From contig CALUIR010000018.1 in NCBI GenBank assembly GCA_944320785.1, positions 1-52,425 on the forward strand: 52,425 bases of DNA. The letters run 5' to 3'. A program made the position numbers and the translations under genes. Each line of letters begins with the position of its first letter. Within the stretch, counting starts at the first letter, position 1. This document shows, piece after piece, positions 34,747 to 44,300 of this stretch. Below the pieces are notes generated by a model. The model was not told the origin of the DNA and did not search any database. It was given only the letters and a program-made list of their open reading frames with translations. Origin of the DNA: an uncultured Bacteroidaceae bacterium. GTDB taxonomy: Bacteria > Bacteroidota > Bacteroidia > Bacteroidales > Bacteroidaceae.

Positions 34747-35688
34747 TCATGCCTTTGCCTCTCCTTGGGTTTGCGCAACCTTTTCCGGGGATGCCGGGGC
34801 TGCCTTCACCGTTTCAGGAGCAGCTTTCAATCCTTCCGTGGAAGGCGCTTCCGTGTTCGCCACGACCTTGCGCGGCGGGAAATTCAATTCAACGATGGCG
34901 TTCTGCGGGCAAGCTTCCACGCACTTGCGGCAGGACTTGCACTTCGTGAAGTCAATATAAGCCAAGTTGTTCTCCACCGTGATGGCATCAAACTGGCAAG
35001 CCTTCACGCACTTCCCGCATCCGATGCAACCCACGGAACAAGCCTTGCGCGTCACGGCGCCCTTGTCCTTGTTCACACAGGACACATACACACGGCGCGA
35101 CTTCTTGCCTTTGTAGCGCAATTCGATGACGGACTTCGGGCAAGCCTTCACACAGGCGCCGCAAGCCGTACACTTGTCTTCATCCACTTCCGGCAACCCG
35201 GTCTCAGGATTCATGTGGATGGCATCAAACTGGCAAGCGGCCACACAATCGCCGCAACCCAAACATCCGTAGCTGCATCCTGTTTCGCCACCGTAAGTGG
35301 AGGCCATAATCGCACAGGAACGCGCCCCGTCATACTTCGTCACACGAGGACGATTCGCACACGTGCCGTTGCATCTCACGACAGCCACCTTCGGCTCTGA
35401 AGCAACAGCAGCCAAACCCAGGATCTCTGCTACCTTGGCCATCACAGGCTGCCCGCCCACCGGGCACAGCTTCCCGTCCAATGAACCGGCTTTGACACAC
35501 GCATCGGCAAAGCCGGTGCATCCAGGGTAACCACATCCGCCGCAGTTCGCCTGAGGCAGCACAGCGGCTACTTGGGCGATTCGCGGGTCTTCATACACAG
35601 CAAATTTTTTGGAAGCGGCAAACAAGATGACGGCTGAAACCAGCCCTATCGCCCCCAAAGAAATAACTGCTATCAGAATCAAGCTCAT
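34747..35688 (-). CDS. rnfB: Rnf complex ferredoxin-like subunit RnfB
   Basis: The 313 residues start with one membrane helix and then the NCGGCGYPGCTGFADAC cluster motif. Several [4Fe-4S] ferredoxin motifs follow, including CLGCGDCVAACQFDAI, CTACGACVKACP, CIGCGKCVKACQ and CKSCRKCVEACP. The tail is rich in Ala, Pro and Thr. It accepts electrons from reduced ferredoxin. It starts 3 bp after the rseC-like stop. Confidence 0.95.
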   Translation of the reverse strand: MSLILIAVISLGAIGLVSAVILFAASKKFAVYEDPRIAQVAAVLPQANCGGCGYPGCTGFADACVKAGSLDGKLCPVGGQPVMAKVAEILGLAAVASEPKVAVVRCNGTCANRPRVTKYDGARSCAIMASTYGGETGCSYGCLGCGDCVAACQFDAIHMNPETGLPEVDEDKCTACGACVKACPKSVIELRYKGKKSRRVYVSCVNKDKGAVTRKACSVGCIGCGKCVKACQFDAITVENNLAYIDFTKCKSCRKCVEACPQNAIVELNFPPRKVVANTEAPSTEGLKAAPETVKAAPASPEKVAQTQGEAKA

Positions 35689-35691
35689 AAG

Positions 35692-36111
35692 TTAGTTATT
35701 TATTGGTTTTAATGTAAATGAAAAATTCCTTCGGATTCTGTTCCTCAGCAGATACAAAAGCGTGTAATAAGGAACAAGGACGAGAAGTGACAGCAAGGCT
35801 GACAACAGTTCGTTGCCCCCGCTGAAACGCATGGCCATGAACAGCGCCGCCAGCAAAATGACAAAGGGAACCACAAAAGCAATCACCACGGCACGCATGC
35901 CCATCGACTGTTCCTCGCAAACGAGGACGGCATCGCCCGGCATGTAAGGATGGGCGGCATCATACACATCTATTATTTTTTCTTTACGGTCAGCCGAGCC
36001 GCAGAAACCTTTCACGCTGCAAGAGGCACACGCTGACGACTGGACGATTTTCACCTTAACGTGCGTCCCATCAATGCTTTCCACAGTACCCCTATGTTTT
36101 ATCACCGCCAT
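35692..36111 (-). CDS. RseC/MucC-family protein (SoxR-reducing system)
   Basis: The 139 residues have an N-terminal cytoplasmic domain with CASCSVKGFCG and two central membrane helices (MRAVVIAFVVPFVILLAALF, then LLSALLSLLVLVPYYTLLYL). In gamma-proteobacteria RseC partners with Rnf-like RsxABCDGE. In Bacteroidetes it leads the rnf operon, as here. It is the promoter-proximal gene, with rnfB following after 3 bp. Confidence 0.9.
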   Translation of the reverse strand: MAVIKHRGTVESIDGTHVKVKIVQSSACASCSVKGFCGSADRKEKIIDVYDAAHPYMPGDAVLVCEEQSMGMRAVVIAFVVPFVILLAALFMAMRFSGGNELLSALLSLLVLVPYYTLLYLLRNRIRRNFSFTLKPINN

Positions 36112-36140
36112 TTTTGCAAACTGAACATTACAAATCGCTG

Positions 36141-36148
36141 CAAAATTA
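36141..36148 (-). promoter_or_regulatory. -7 element for the rnf operon
   Basis: The minus strand reads TAATTTTG, 29 bp before the ATG at 36111. The -33 region is only T-rich. Confidence 0.5.
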
Positions 36149-36225
36149 CATAATAATCGGAAACATAAAAGAATTATTCTAAAAAATGATGCAATTTTTT
36201 TCTGACGGGGACAGCCGGAAAAGGT

Positions 36226-38043
36226 TCACCACTTGTAATTGATTCCGAAGCTCAAAAGTTCCTGGAACTGGAGATAGCCTTCCCCTTCCTCGCGGGCCAC
36301 GCTGTCGTCATAGCGGGCATGGAAGAAAAGCTTGGTGGAAAGGTAGCGGTTCAACACAAAATTGATGGTGTTCTCCCACTCTGCTTCCACCCGCTTGTAG
36401 TTGGTGAAGTAGGAAAGGCGCGAGTCCCAGGTGATGGAAGATATGATTTTCCACGTATGGGTGACCTGTACCCTCGAACCGAATTCGTCCAAGTGTTGCC
36501 TCCCGGCCTTCAATCCGAAAGCGGTGGGATCCACGTCGCGGTCCATCAGATACTTCATGTTGTACGTCAACGGCGACATGAGCAGGGAGAGGTTTATCTT
36601 TTCCTTCTCCAACTTGTAATCCATACCCACGCCCAGGTTCAGTTCGGTCGGTGTCATGAAAGCGGATTTCTTCTTGTCGGAATTGGTCTCATAATTGGAG
36701 AAAAACTGCGTCTTGAATTCCGCAGAAAGGGTGTAGTACCACCGCGCGACGGCTTTGACGCCCAATTTGCTGCTGATGCGGAACAAGTCATTGTTCGTGC
36801 GGTACTGGTGGACCGTGTCGGAAGGCGAGGTGATGAACCCCAAGTTGAACTGCAATTCGTTGTCAAACTCTATCAGTTTCTGGTCGTTGTAATTGGCATA
36901 CAAACGGATTTGGGTAATCATCGAATTGTTGCTGTCGCCTCCTTTGTACCAATTGTCGGAAATGTAATTCTGCGAGAACTGCACCGAACCTTCCCCGCCG
37001 GTTTTCCAGAAGTTGGGGCGTTCCACGCTGATTTCCTTTTTCTTCACGTTCGTTTCTTCCTCCGTCACGGGGTCGGGCGTGAACAAATCGAACACCCGTA
37101 TCGTGGGCAACACCTTTTCCGATGCCGTTTTGCGGTACGACTTGTATTTCTGGACATCGCTCTCGGTCTGTTCCACCATGCTAGGACATTCCAAATAGAT
37201 GGAGAGAAGGACATCGTTGACCTGCTCGTCCACGATATGCATCCGGTTCACCATCCTCTCCTCCACGGGAAACGCGACTGAATCCATCCGGGCGGCAAAC
37301 AACTTCTCATACCGCTGCCTACGCTTCTGGCGGGCCGCCGAAACGGAATCAGCCGGCACAGTGTCTGCCGCCAAAACGCCTGCAGCGCAAGAACGCTGCA
37401 AGTCACGCAAAGGAGAAGGCTCCCACTCCGGGCGGAAAGCCTGCCGGATGGGTGCATGATAATAGGTGAGCGGCAGGAAAAGACGGTAGTAATAAGGGTC
37501 TAAACGGATAGAGCGCAGGCAAGCCGTGTCGTTGTAATACAATGAATCGGCTTGGGCGAAATAGCGGGTGTAAATCTTGGGAAGCGTGTCGGAGTAAGAA
37601 GCATATATCCGCGAGATGCGCCGCGACAATGCGCTTTGCTTCGGCACCGTCTTCTTTATGACATCCTTGCGTGAGCGCAAGGTATCTTTGGCCACTGCGG
37701 TTTCCACCAGGGTGTCGGCCCTGAGGCTATCAGCAGGGACAAGCAAGGAATCCTTGGGAAAGGCCGCTTCCGCCACGCTGTCCGCCCGCAGGCTGTCCGC
37801 CGGGAGACGCAAAGAATCCGCCGGGGATACGGCTTCCCCGATGCTGTCCGCCACCAGGCTGTCGGCAGGGGCAAGCAAGGAATCTTCCGGCAAGACAGTC
37901 CTCTGAAGGCTGTCTGCCACAAAACCGTCAACAGGAGCATGCAGGAGTTCCCCATGAAAGAAGATTTCCCCCATCCTTTTTTGCCCGGAAGCCGCAATGA
38001 CGGCCCAGCATGCCATGAGAGACAGAAGCAAAAAACGTTTCAT
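36226..38043 (-). CDS. DUF3078-domain envelope protein with 22-residue repeats
   Basis: The 605 residues begin with a signal peptide (MKRFLLLSLMACWAVIAASG, cleavage near QK). Three 22-residue repeats follow at 42-63, 64-85 and 86-107, plus a partial fourth (108-124), built on ADSL and DSL blocks. The C-terminal half (about 380-605) has SQNYISDNWYKGGDSNN and closely spaced beta-strands of the DUF3078 family, ending in the aromatic KW typical of outer-membrane barrels. The role is unknown. The start at 38043 gives the signal peptide; upstream frame to 38157 is rejected. Confidence 0.85.
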   Translation of the reverse strand: MKRFLLLSLMACWAVIAASGQKRMGEIFFHGELLHAPVDGFVADSLQRTVLPEDSLLAPADSLVADSIGEAVSPADSLRLPADSLRADSVAEAAFPKDSLLVPADSLRADTLVETAVAKDTLRSRKDVIKKTVPKQSALSRRISRIYASYSDTLPKIYTRYFAQADSLYYNDTACLRSIRLDPYYYRLFLPLTYYHAPIRQAFRPEWEPSPLRDLQRSCAAGVLAADTVPADSVSAARQKRRQRYEKLFAARMDSVAFPVEERMVNRMHIVDEQVNDVLLSIYLECPSMVEQTESDVQKYKSYRKTASEKVLPTIRVFDLFTPDPVTEEETNVKKKEISVERPNFWKTGGEGSVQFSQNYISDNWYKGGDSNNSMITQIRLYANYNDQKLIEFDNELQFNLGFITSPSDTVHQYRTNNDLFRISSKLGVKAVARWYYTLSAEFKTQFFSNYETNSDKKKSAFMTPTELNLGVGMDYKLEKEKINLSLLMSPLTYNMKYLMDRDVDPTAFGLKAGRQHLDEFGSRVQVTHTWKIISSITWDSRLSYFTNYKRVEAEWENTINFVLNRYLSTKLFFHARYDDSVAREEGEGYLQFQELLSFGINYKW

Positions 38044-38066
38044 CGCACACAGAATAGTTTCCGTTG

Positions 38067-38074
38067 CAAAAATA
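38067..38074 (-). promoter_or_regulatory. -7 element for the DUF3078 gene
   Basis: The minus strand reads TATTTTTG, 23 bp before the ATG. A TTTC lies 19 bp upstream, a three-of-four match to -33. Confidence 0.55.
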
Positions 38075-38080
38075 CGATTA

Positions 38081-38120
38081 TTGGCGGAATATGGAAAAAA
38101 TTCCGCAAATATTCCGCCAA
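38081..38120. promoter_or_regulatory. Inverted repeat around the DUF3078 -33 region
   Basis: TTGGCGGAATAT (38081-38092) and ATATTCCGCCAA (38109-38120) are perfect 12-bp arms with a 16-bp gap. The -33 box falls in the gap, and GGAA/TTCC pair inside it. This is the geometry of an operator or a looped repressor site. Confidence 0.65.
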
Positions 38121-38182
38121 GCCGACGGGCAACAGGCCTGATTTGCCTGCCTAGCAAACCCGGTTTGCACGGGAAAGAACTT

Positions 38183-38266
38183 CATCCTCAGCTTAAGGAT
38201 ATGCATCTTTAGGTTAAGGATGTGCATCCTCAGCCTAAGGACACACATCCTTAGCTTAAAGATAAA
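38183..38266. repeat. Tandem array of four 21-bp palindromic units (array 2)
   Basis: Units start at 38183, 38204, 38225 and 38246 and share the ATCCTTAGCCTAAGGAT-type core with array 1. The right flank repeats blocks of array 1 (TTGGCGG, GAA, GAACTT, CCA, ACGGGCAA). It lies between the DUF3078 gene and the 3' end of the giant gene. Confidence 0.9.
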
Positions 38267-38330
38267 GAATTTGGCGGCATGAAATGAACTTCCCATACGG
38301 GCAAGCGGAAGTTTCCCTCCACGCAGGCGG

Positions 38331-38372
38331 GAAAAAGGGAAGGCGTGCTTCCACAAGGGAAACACGCCTTCC
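38331..38372 (-). terminator. Terminator of the giant surface-protein gene
   Basis: GGAAGGCGTG / CACGCCTTCC is a perfect 10-bp stem, followed on the minus strand by CTTTTTCCC, 21 bp after the giant gene's stop. Confidence 0.85.
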
Positions 38373-38393
38373 GAAAACCGGTCAAACGCAAGC

Positions 38394-41300
38394 CTAACGC
38401 CGGATGAAGCGGAACACCGCTTGCCGCATGCCGCTACCGGCCTGCAGCAAATAGAAGCCCGGCGACAGGTGACGCACGTCCATGCGAAGGGTAACTTCGC
38501 CCCGGCTCTCCGCATCGAGCAGCACGCGCCCGTCAGCGCTGACCACCTGCAGACGGGCATCCACGCCGGAAGGCAGGCCGTCCACCACCAAATCATCCCC
38601 GTCCATCCAGGCACGGAGCGCAATGCCTGCCTCCGTTTCCTCAATGCCGGAACCGTCGAAGTCCTTCTTCTCAATCTCTATCGTGGCCGAAACCGAAGCA
38701 TCTTCTGCCGAAGTGGCGCGTACTACTACGATGCCATTGTCCTCGCCCACGGCACGGAGCATGCCATCTGCAGAAATGCTCGCCAAGGATTCTCCTTCAT
38801 CCAAACTCCAAACCACTTCCTGCGACGCACCTTCGGGATAAACGATGGCCTGCAACTGGATGGAAGGAACAGACGGAGCCAATGCCTCCACCCCGTCCGG
38901 CAACGCAATGGAGATGCTGGCCGGGCGAAGGTCTATCTTCTGTATCGTCAGTTCGGCTTTCAACCCGGAACCGTCGATGACCGCCGCCTGCACCACAATC
39001 CGGCCTTCCTTGTCCGTGTCCGCCGCCACTAATTCCCCCGAAGAAGTGACAGTGGCCAAGTCGCTGCCGGAGAGGATGCTCCATGCCACTTGGCGTATCG
39101 TGGCGTTGGCCGGAAGCAGTTCTGCATACAAGTGCAGCGCCGGTTGGCGGACAGACAGCACATCCGTCCCTTCTAACACCCTTATGTTCAAGCCGTTGAC
39201 AAAGACAGTGCGGATGGCTTGCGCCGTGGACACCGCATTCGAGCGAGCCGACACGGCTTCCCCGGCCTGCGGGGCGCGGATCGGCGCATCCCATGAAGAT
39301 GAGGATGCCCATCCCGTTTCGGCCACATTCTCGTAAGACAAGGCATAGACGTACTCGCCGCTGCCTGCCGTCTGGTCCGTGTAACTCATCTCGTAGCCCG
39401 AAGCTGTCGTGAGTATCTGCATGTCATCAGCAGACGTGCCGCGCCATATCGTGTATTGGTCCACCACGCCGCCCTCGTAAGGCGTCCAAATCATGTTGAT
39501 GGCTCCGTTCAACCCTTGGTTCAGCATCAGATGCACGCTGCCATGCACCGCGCCGGGCTTGCTTTCGCCGCCATACGTGGTTGCCAGTGCAATGCGGTAA
39601 CGGTTCTTGCGCACCGACGGGTCGGATGCTTCATCCACATACGAAGTGGCCGTCAACGGCAGTTCCGCCAATCGGACAAAGTTATCCGTCTGCCCGCTTT
39701 CCTTATATACAATGATGCCGTCGAGCAAGTCCGTACGCGCCAAAACGCTTTCCGGCACCTCCCATTGCAGTTTCACCTTGCCCGTGGCCTCGTCCACGCC
39801 CACGATGGAGAGTTCCGGCACGATGCCTTCTTCCACCGTCACGGGATACTGCGCCACGCGCTCGCCGCAAACGGCATCCACGTAATGCACGGCAAGGGTG
39901 TAAGTGCCGGCCGCCATCGGGAAGGTGGCTTGCGCGTCGAGGGAAGCGCCGTCGCGGGCAATCACCAGTTCCTCGCTTTCATCGCAATCTATCCACACCT
40001 TGTTGGAAGGATCGGCGAAAACATGCGGAAGGCGGAACGCCACCGTACTGCCGCCCAACACCCGTTCCGGCAAGTCCATGTCGAGGCTCACCGTGTCGCC
40101 CCGCACGTAGAATGAGGCTTGCGCCGTGCTGCCGTTCCAAGCAGCCGTCACGGTCTTCACGCCGCTGGTGGGCCACAGGATGCTGGCCGTGCCGTCCTCG
40201 TTGAGGGTCACTTCGCCGTCGCCTGCCGTCCATTCGGGTTTCGCGCCCGATGCCCCGGCAGCCACATAGCGTGCCGTCACCGCATCGCCCACGCAAACCT
40301 TGTCGGCAGAGAACAGGATGGCCGCCGACTCGTCCACGGTGAACGTGAAAGGTTCAGAAATGGCAGAAACAGCATTCCACAGATCAATGGCCTGCACGCG
40401 CAATTCGTATTCCTCGCCCGGCGTGAAGCGCGACAGCGGCATCACGTAGCTGGTGGAGCGCACATACGGCCAGCCTGGCACAACGGCTGCTGCATCGCGC
40501 CCGCCATTCATGGGCGAAACGAGGTAAGCCTCCGCGCCCGTCGCGCCTTTCTTCTTCACACTGACGTTGTAGCGCATCTGCACCTTCGGCGTTTCCTTGT
40601 CCATCGCGTCGTCCCATTCCAGGACAACGCCATTCTCGGTCTGCCGCATGCGGAGGTTCGTGGGTGCTTGCGGGGCCGTGTTCCCGATGCGGGAAGCGAG
40701 ACGGCAATACCTGTCGGCGCTCGTGCTGCTTTCCCGCCTTGCCAAGTCTGGTACGCCGTCGCCGTCCACATCTACCATTATATTATAGGTGTAGCGGAAG
40801 GAAGAACCCTCCTCCTCCACCTCTTGGCATTCGAAGCGGTTCCCGTAGTTGTAGGCCACCACATGGGAAAGCACCACGTCGGGATAACCGTTGTTGTCCA
40901 CATCGTGCAGAGCAGAGAGGTTCTCGCACGCTATCGGGAGGTAAACAGTTTCGTTGCGGCTGAACGCCATATCGGCATCCCCGTAATGGATGCGCACCAT
41001 CCGTGTGGTCTCCAGCGTCACGATGTCGGCATGCCCGTCGTTGTCCATATCGGCCAAGGCCGTGTGTTCGTTATCCACCCAAAGGGAAACGGGGATGCGC
41101 AGGAACGTCCAGTTGCCGAGGTTCTTGTAAACCACCACGCTGTCCTTCGGGTCGTTCAGGTCGCGGCGTTCCCCCACGCGGCCCACAAGGTCGGTGTATC
41201 CGTCGCGGTCGATGTCGCAAGCGCCGAGGTAATCATAAGACAAGTAAACGCTCACGTCCTGCCCCAGGCGGTCGGCAGTCGTCACGTCAAACTGCATCCT

Positions 41301-44300
41301 GCCCGTGTTGCGGAAGATTTCATCGGAAGAATAGCTTTCACGGTACAAGTCGGGCAGGCCGTCGTTGTCCAAGTCCACCAGATGCTTGATGGAGTTCCGG
41401 CTGCGGTCGAAATAGGTTTCATCCGACACTTCGGAAGCGGTGAAGTTGAAGCCGTCCCCGTTGAGGAAGAGGTTCCCTTTGTTGTTCGTCCCTGCCAAGT
41501 CGGGCAGGCCGTCCATGTCGTAGTCCACCACGTTGACATCATTATACTGTGTGTTGAACGTCAGGTTCAGGTTAAATATCTTGCCCACGGCGTTGAATGC
41601 GCCCTTTCCTTCGTTCTCGTAGAAGCCATTGTATGCCGTGATGTCCGCATCGCCGTCGCCGTCCCAGTCGGCATACGCTTGCGGCGCGTTGCCGATGCCC
41701 AATGTTTCCTGTTCCCTGCCGGCGGCATACACCGCTACTTCCTTCATCGTGGCCTCCGACACACGGCCTTGCACGTCGGTCACGGTGAGTTCAATGCAGC
41801 GATCGCCCGGCGTATGGTACACCAGCCGGATGCATCCGCCTTCCTCGCTGACCACCGCCGCGCTGTCGCCGAATGCCCAATCGTATGTGCAACCTTCGGA
41901 AGACAGGTCATGGAAAGCCACGGCCAGCGTGTCGGCCGTTGTCATGGAATTGCGGTCCAATGTGAAGCCTGAACCGACGGACACATGCTCATACGCCAGT
42001 TCCTCGCTCCATGCGCCGCCCCGGTGGTTGGGGTCGATGGCCTGCACGGCGATGTAATACGTGCCGGGATTCCAGTTGGCCACGTTCATCCAATAGTGGA
42101 GGGAATGCCCCATGTTGCCATCGCGCAGGTTGAGGCGCGTGCCGTCGGCCGTGGCATGTGCATACACGATATCGCCCAAACCCGGTGCGGTGCCGACGCG
42201 CAAAGCGTAAGTGAGATCCACCGATGAACTTTCGGCATCGCTTCCTGCCGGCCATGAGACGGAAAGCATCCGGGTGTCGGCCTCATAGATGGCGGAAGGA
42301 CGCTCCATCTTCGCGGGAGCGGTGTTGGGCGTCCCGGCAAACTTCACGACGGCAGTCTTTGACGTGACAGCACCCGATGAGTTGTCCACATAGCTTCCTC
42401 CGGCATATTCGATGATTCCGTCGCCGTCCAAGTCGCCGATGAACAGGCCGTCCGTGAGGCCATAATAGTCGTATTCCGGATTTCCCCCCGTGAAGCCATC
42501 CAGACGCAGGACAGCATCCAGCGAAGCAGTGCAGTCGATGAGGCGGAAAGTCGGCGCATCGTTGGGATTGCCCGTTGATTGCTGCGCCACCACTTCATAG
42601 AGGCCGTTGTTGTCCACATCCACACAGTCGATGAACTCCAACTGTTCCGCGAAAGAATGTTCCACTTGGCGGAACGAGCCGTTGCCGTCGTTGCGGTAGA
42701 ACACCAAGAAAGCGTAGCCCGGCGTTTCCACATAGTCGAACGACAGGAGGATGTCGGCATCGCCGTCGCCATCGAAGTCGTAGCACCAGGCGTTGGACAC
42801 CACGAGGTCGCTCACCAGCAATTGCCGGGTGATGTCGCCGTCGGCATTGTAGGACACCAAGATGGTCTGCTCGCTGTCTTCGTTGTAAATCACGTAATCG
42901 GGGATGTCGTCGCCCGTCAAGTCCTTGATGGAAAGGATGCGCCCGCCGATGCTTCCGCAGTAGAAACGGTTGTCGCCATAGTTGAGCCACGCCATGCCAT
43001 CGTCCAAACTTACGAGGTCGGTGTAGCCATTTCGGTCCACGTCGATGGCCGTCAACGCCTCCTGTGCCGACCCTCCCCCGCCATAACCGGCCAGCATCTG
43101 GGCAAATATCTCCTTCATGGAAGGCAACGGGGTGGCCGCCACATAGCGATGAGCCACGGCAGATTGGTAAACAATGCTATCGACTGCCGCCGTGTCGATG
43201 AGCGTGATTTCCACGGGAAGGTACGACCCGTCGGCTTGCGCGTGGTAGAGCTTGCCGTCCTGTCCCAGCACGTCTGCCCGCCCGTCGGCATCCACATCGG
43301 CAATGCCCTTGATGTTGTCTGGAAACTGGGCATAGAGGTTCATCGCGCCGTCCACCAAGCGGTAGAGGGCATCCTCACCGGCATAATCGATGACACCATC
43401 ATTGTCCACGTTTTGATAGGAGGAAAGGTTACGGTTTCCCCCGATGTCCAGGCTGCCTCCGCCGATGCCCAACATGGTGTAATACCGCGCCGGCCTTTCG
43501 TCAATGCTGAAATATTCCATGTATCCGTCATGGTCCATGTCGTAAACCGTGGCGCGGCGGCCCATCCAATGGGTAGTCGGCTCGCCGCTTGGCACGCTCC
43601 GGGTCCACAGCGTGTCGGGCAGGTTTCCTTCCAACGAGCCGATTTGCAGGTTCTCGTTGCGGAACATGCGGGTGAGGTCGAGGGCCACCACGTCATCGGC
43701 AATCACCAGTTCGTCGATGCGGGCGGCATCCGTGGTGAAGCCTTCGTCCACCAAGGCTTTTGTGATGGTGAGTTCCCGCAGATAGGAATCATCCCCTTCG
43801 CCGAACGCATAGGGGCCGACGTATTCCACGCTTCCGGGCAGTTCATAGTCCTGCAAGGGGCAGCCGTAGAAGGCGTATTCCTCCACCCGCTGCAACGAGG
43901 AGGGGGTTTCAAACACGAGGGACGAAAGCCCGCTGCACCGATAACAGAAATAAGCAGGAATGCGCCGCACCCCGCTGCCCACCGTCATCGTCATGGCTGC
44001 GCCCGATGGCGGGAAGGCCACATTATCTTTGTTGAAGTCCGCGCAGTCCACGGCATTCCATGCCACTTGCGCCAGGTTTGCGCTGCTGAATGCTTTCTCG
44101 CCCACCGCAGCCACCCCTGCCCCGACCTGCAGACGGGCAAGGTTGGGGCAACCGCTGAAGGCATACGCCCCGACACCTTCCACAGAACCAGGAATCAGCA
44201 CCTCAGATACGGAAGTGCCTTGGAACAAATAAGCGGGAATGTATGCCACCTTGCTGCCGAAAGACACGGAAGCGACCGTGGAAGGAAACGGTTGAGCGGA

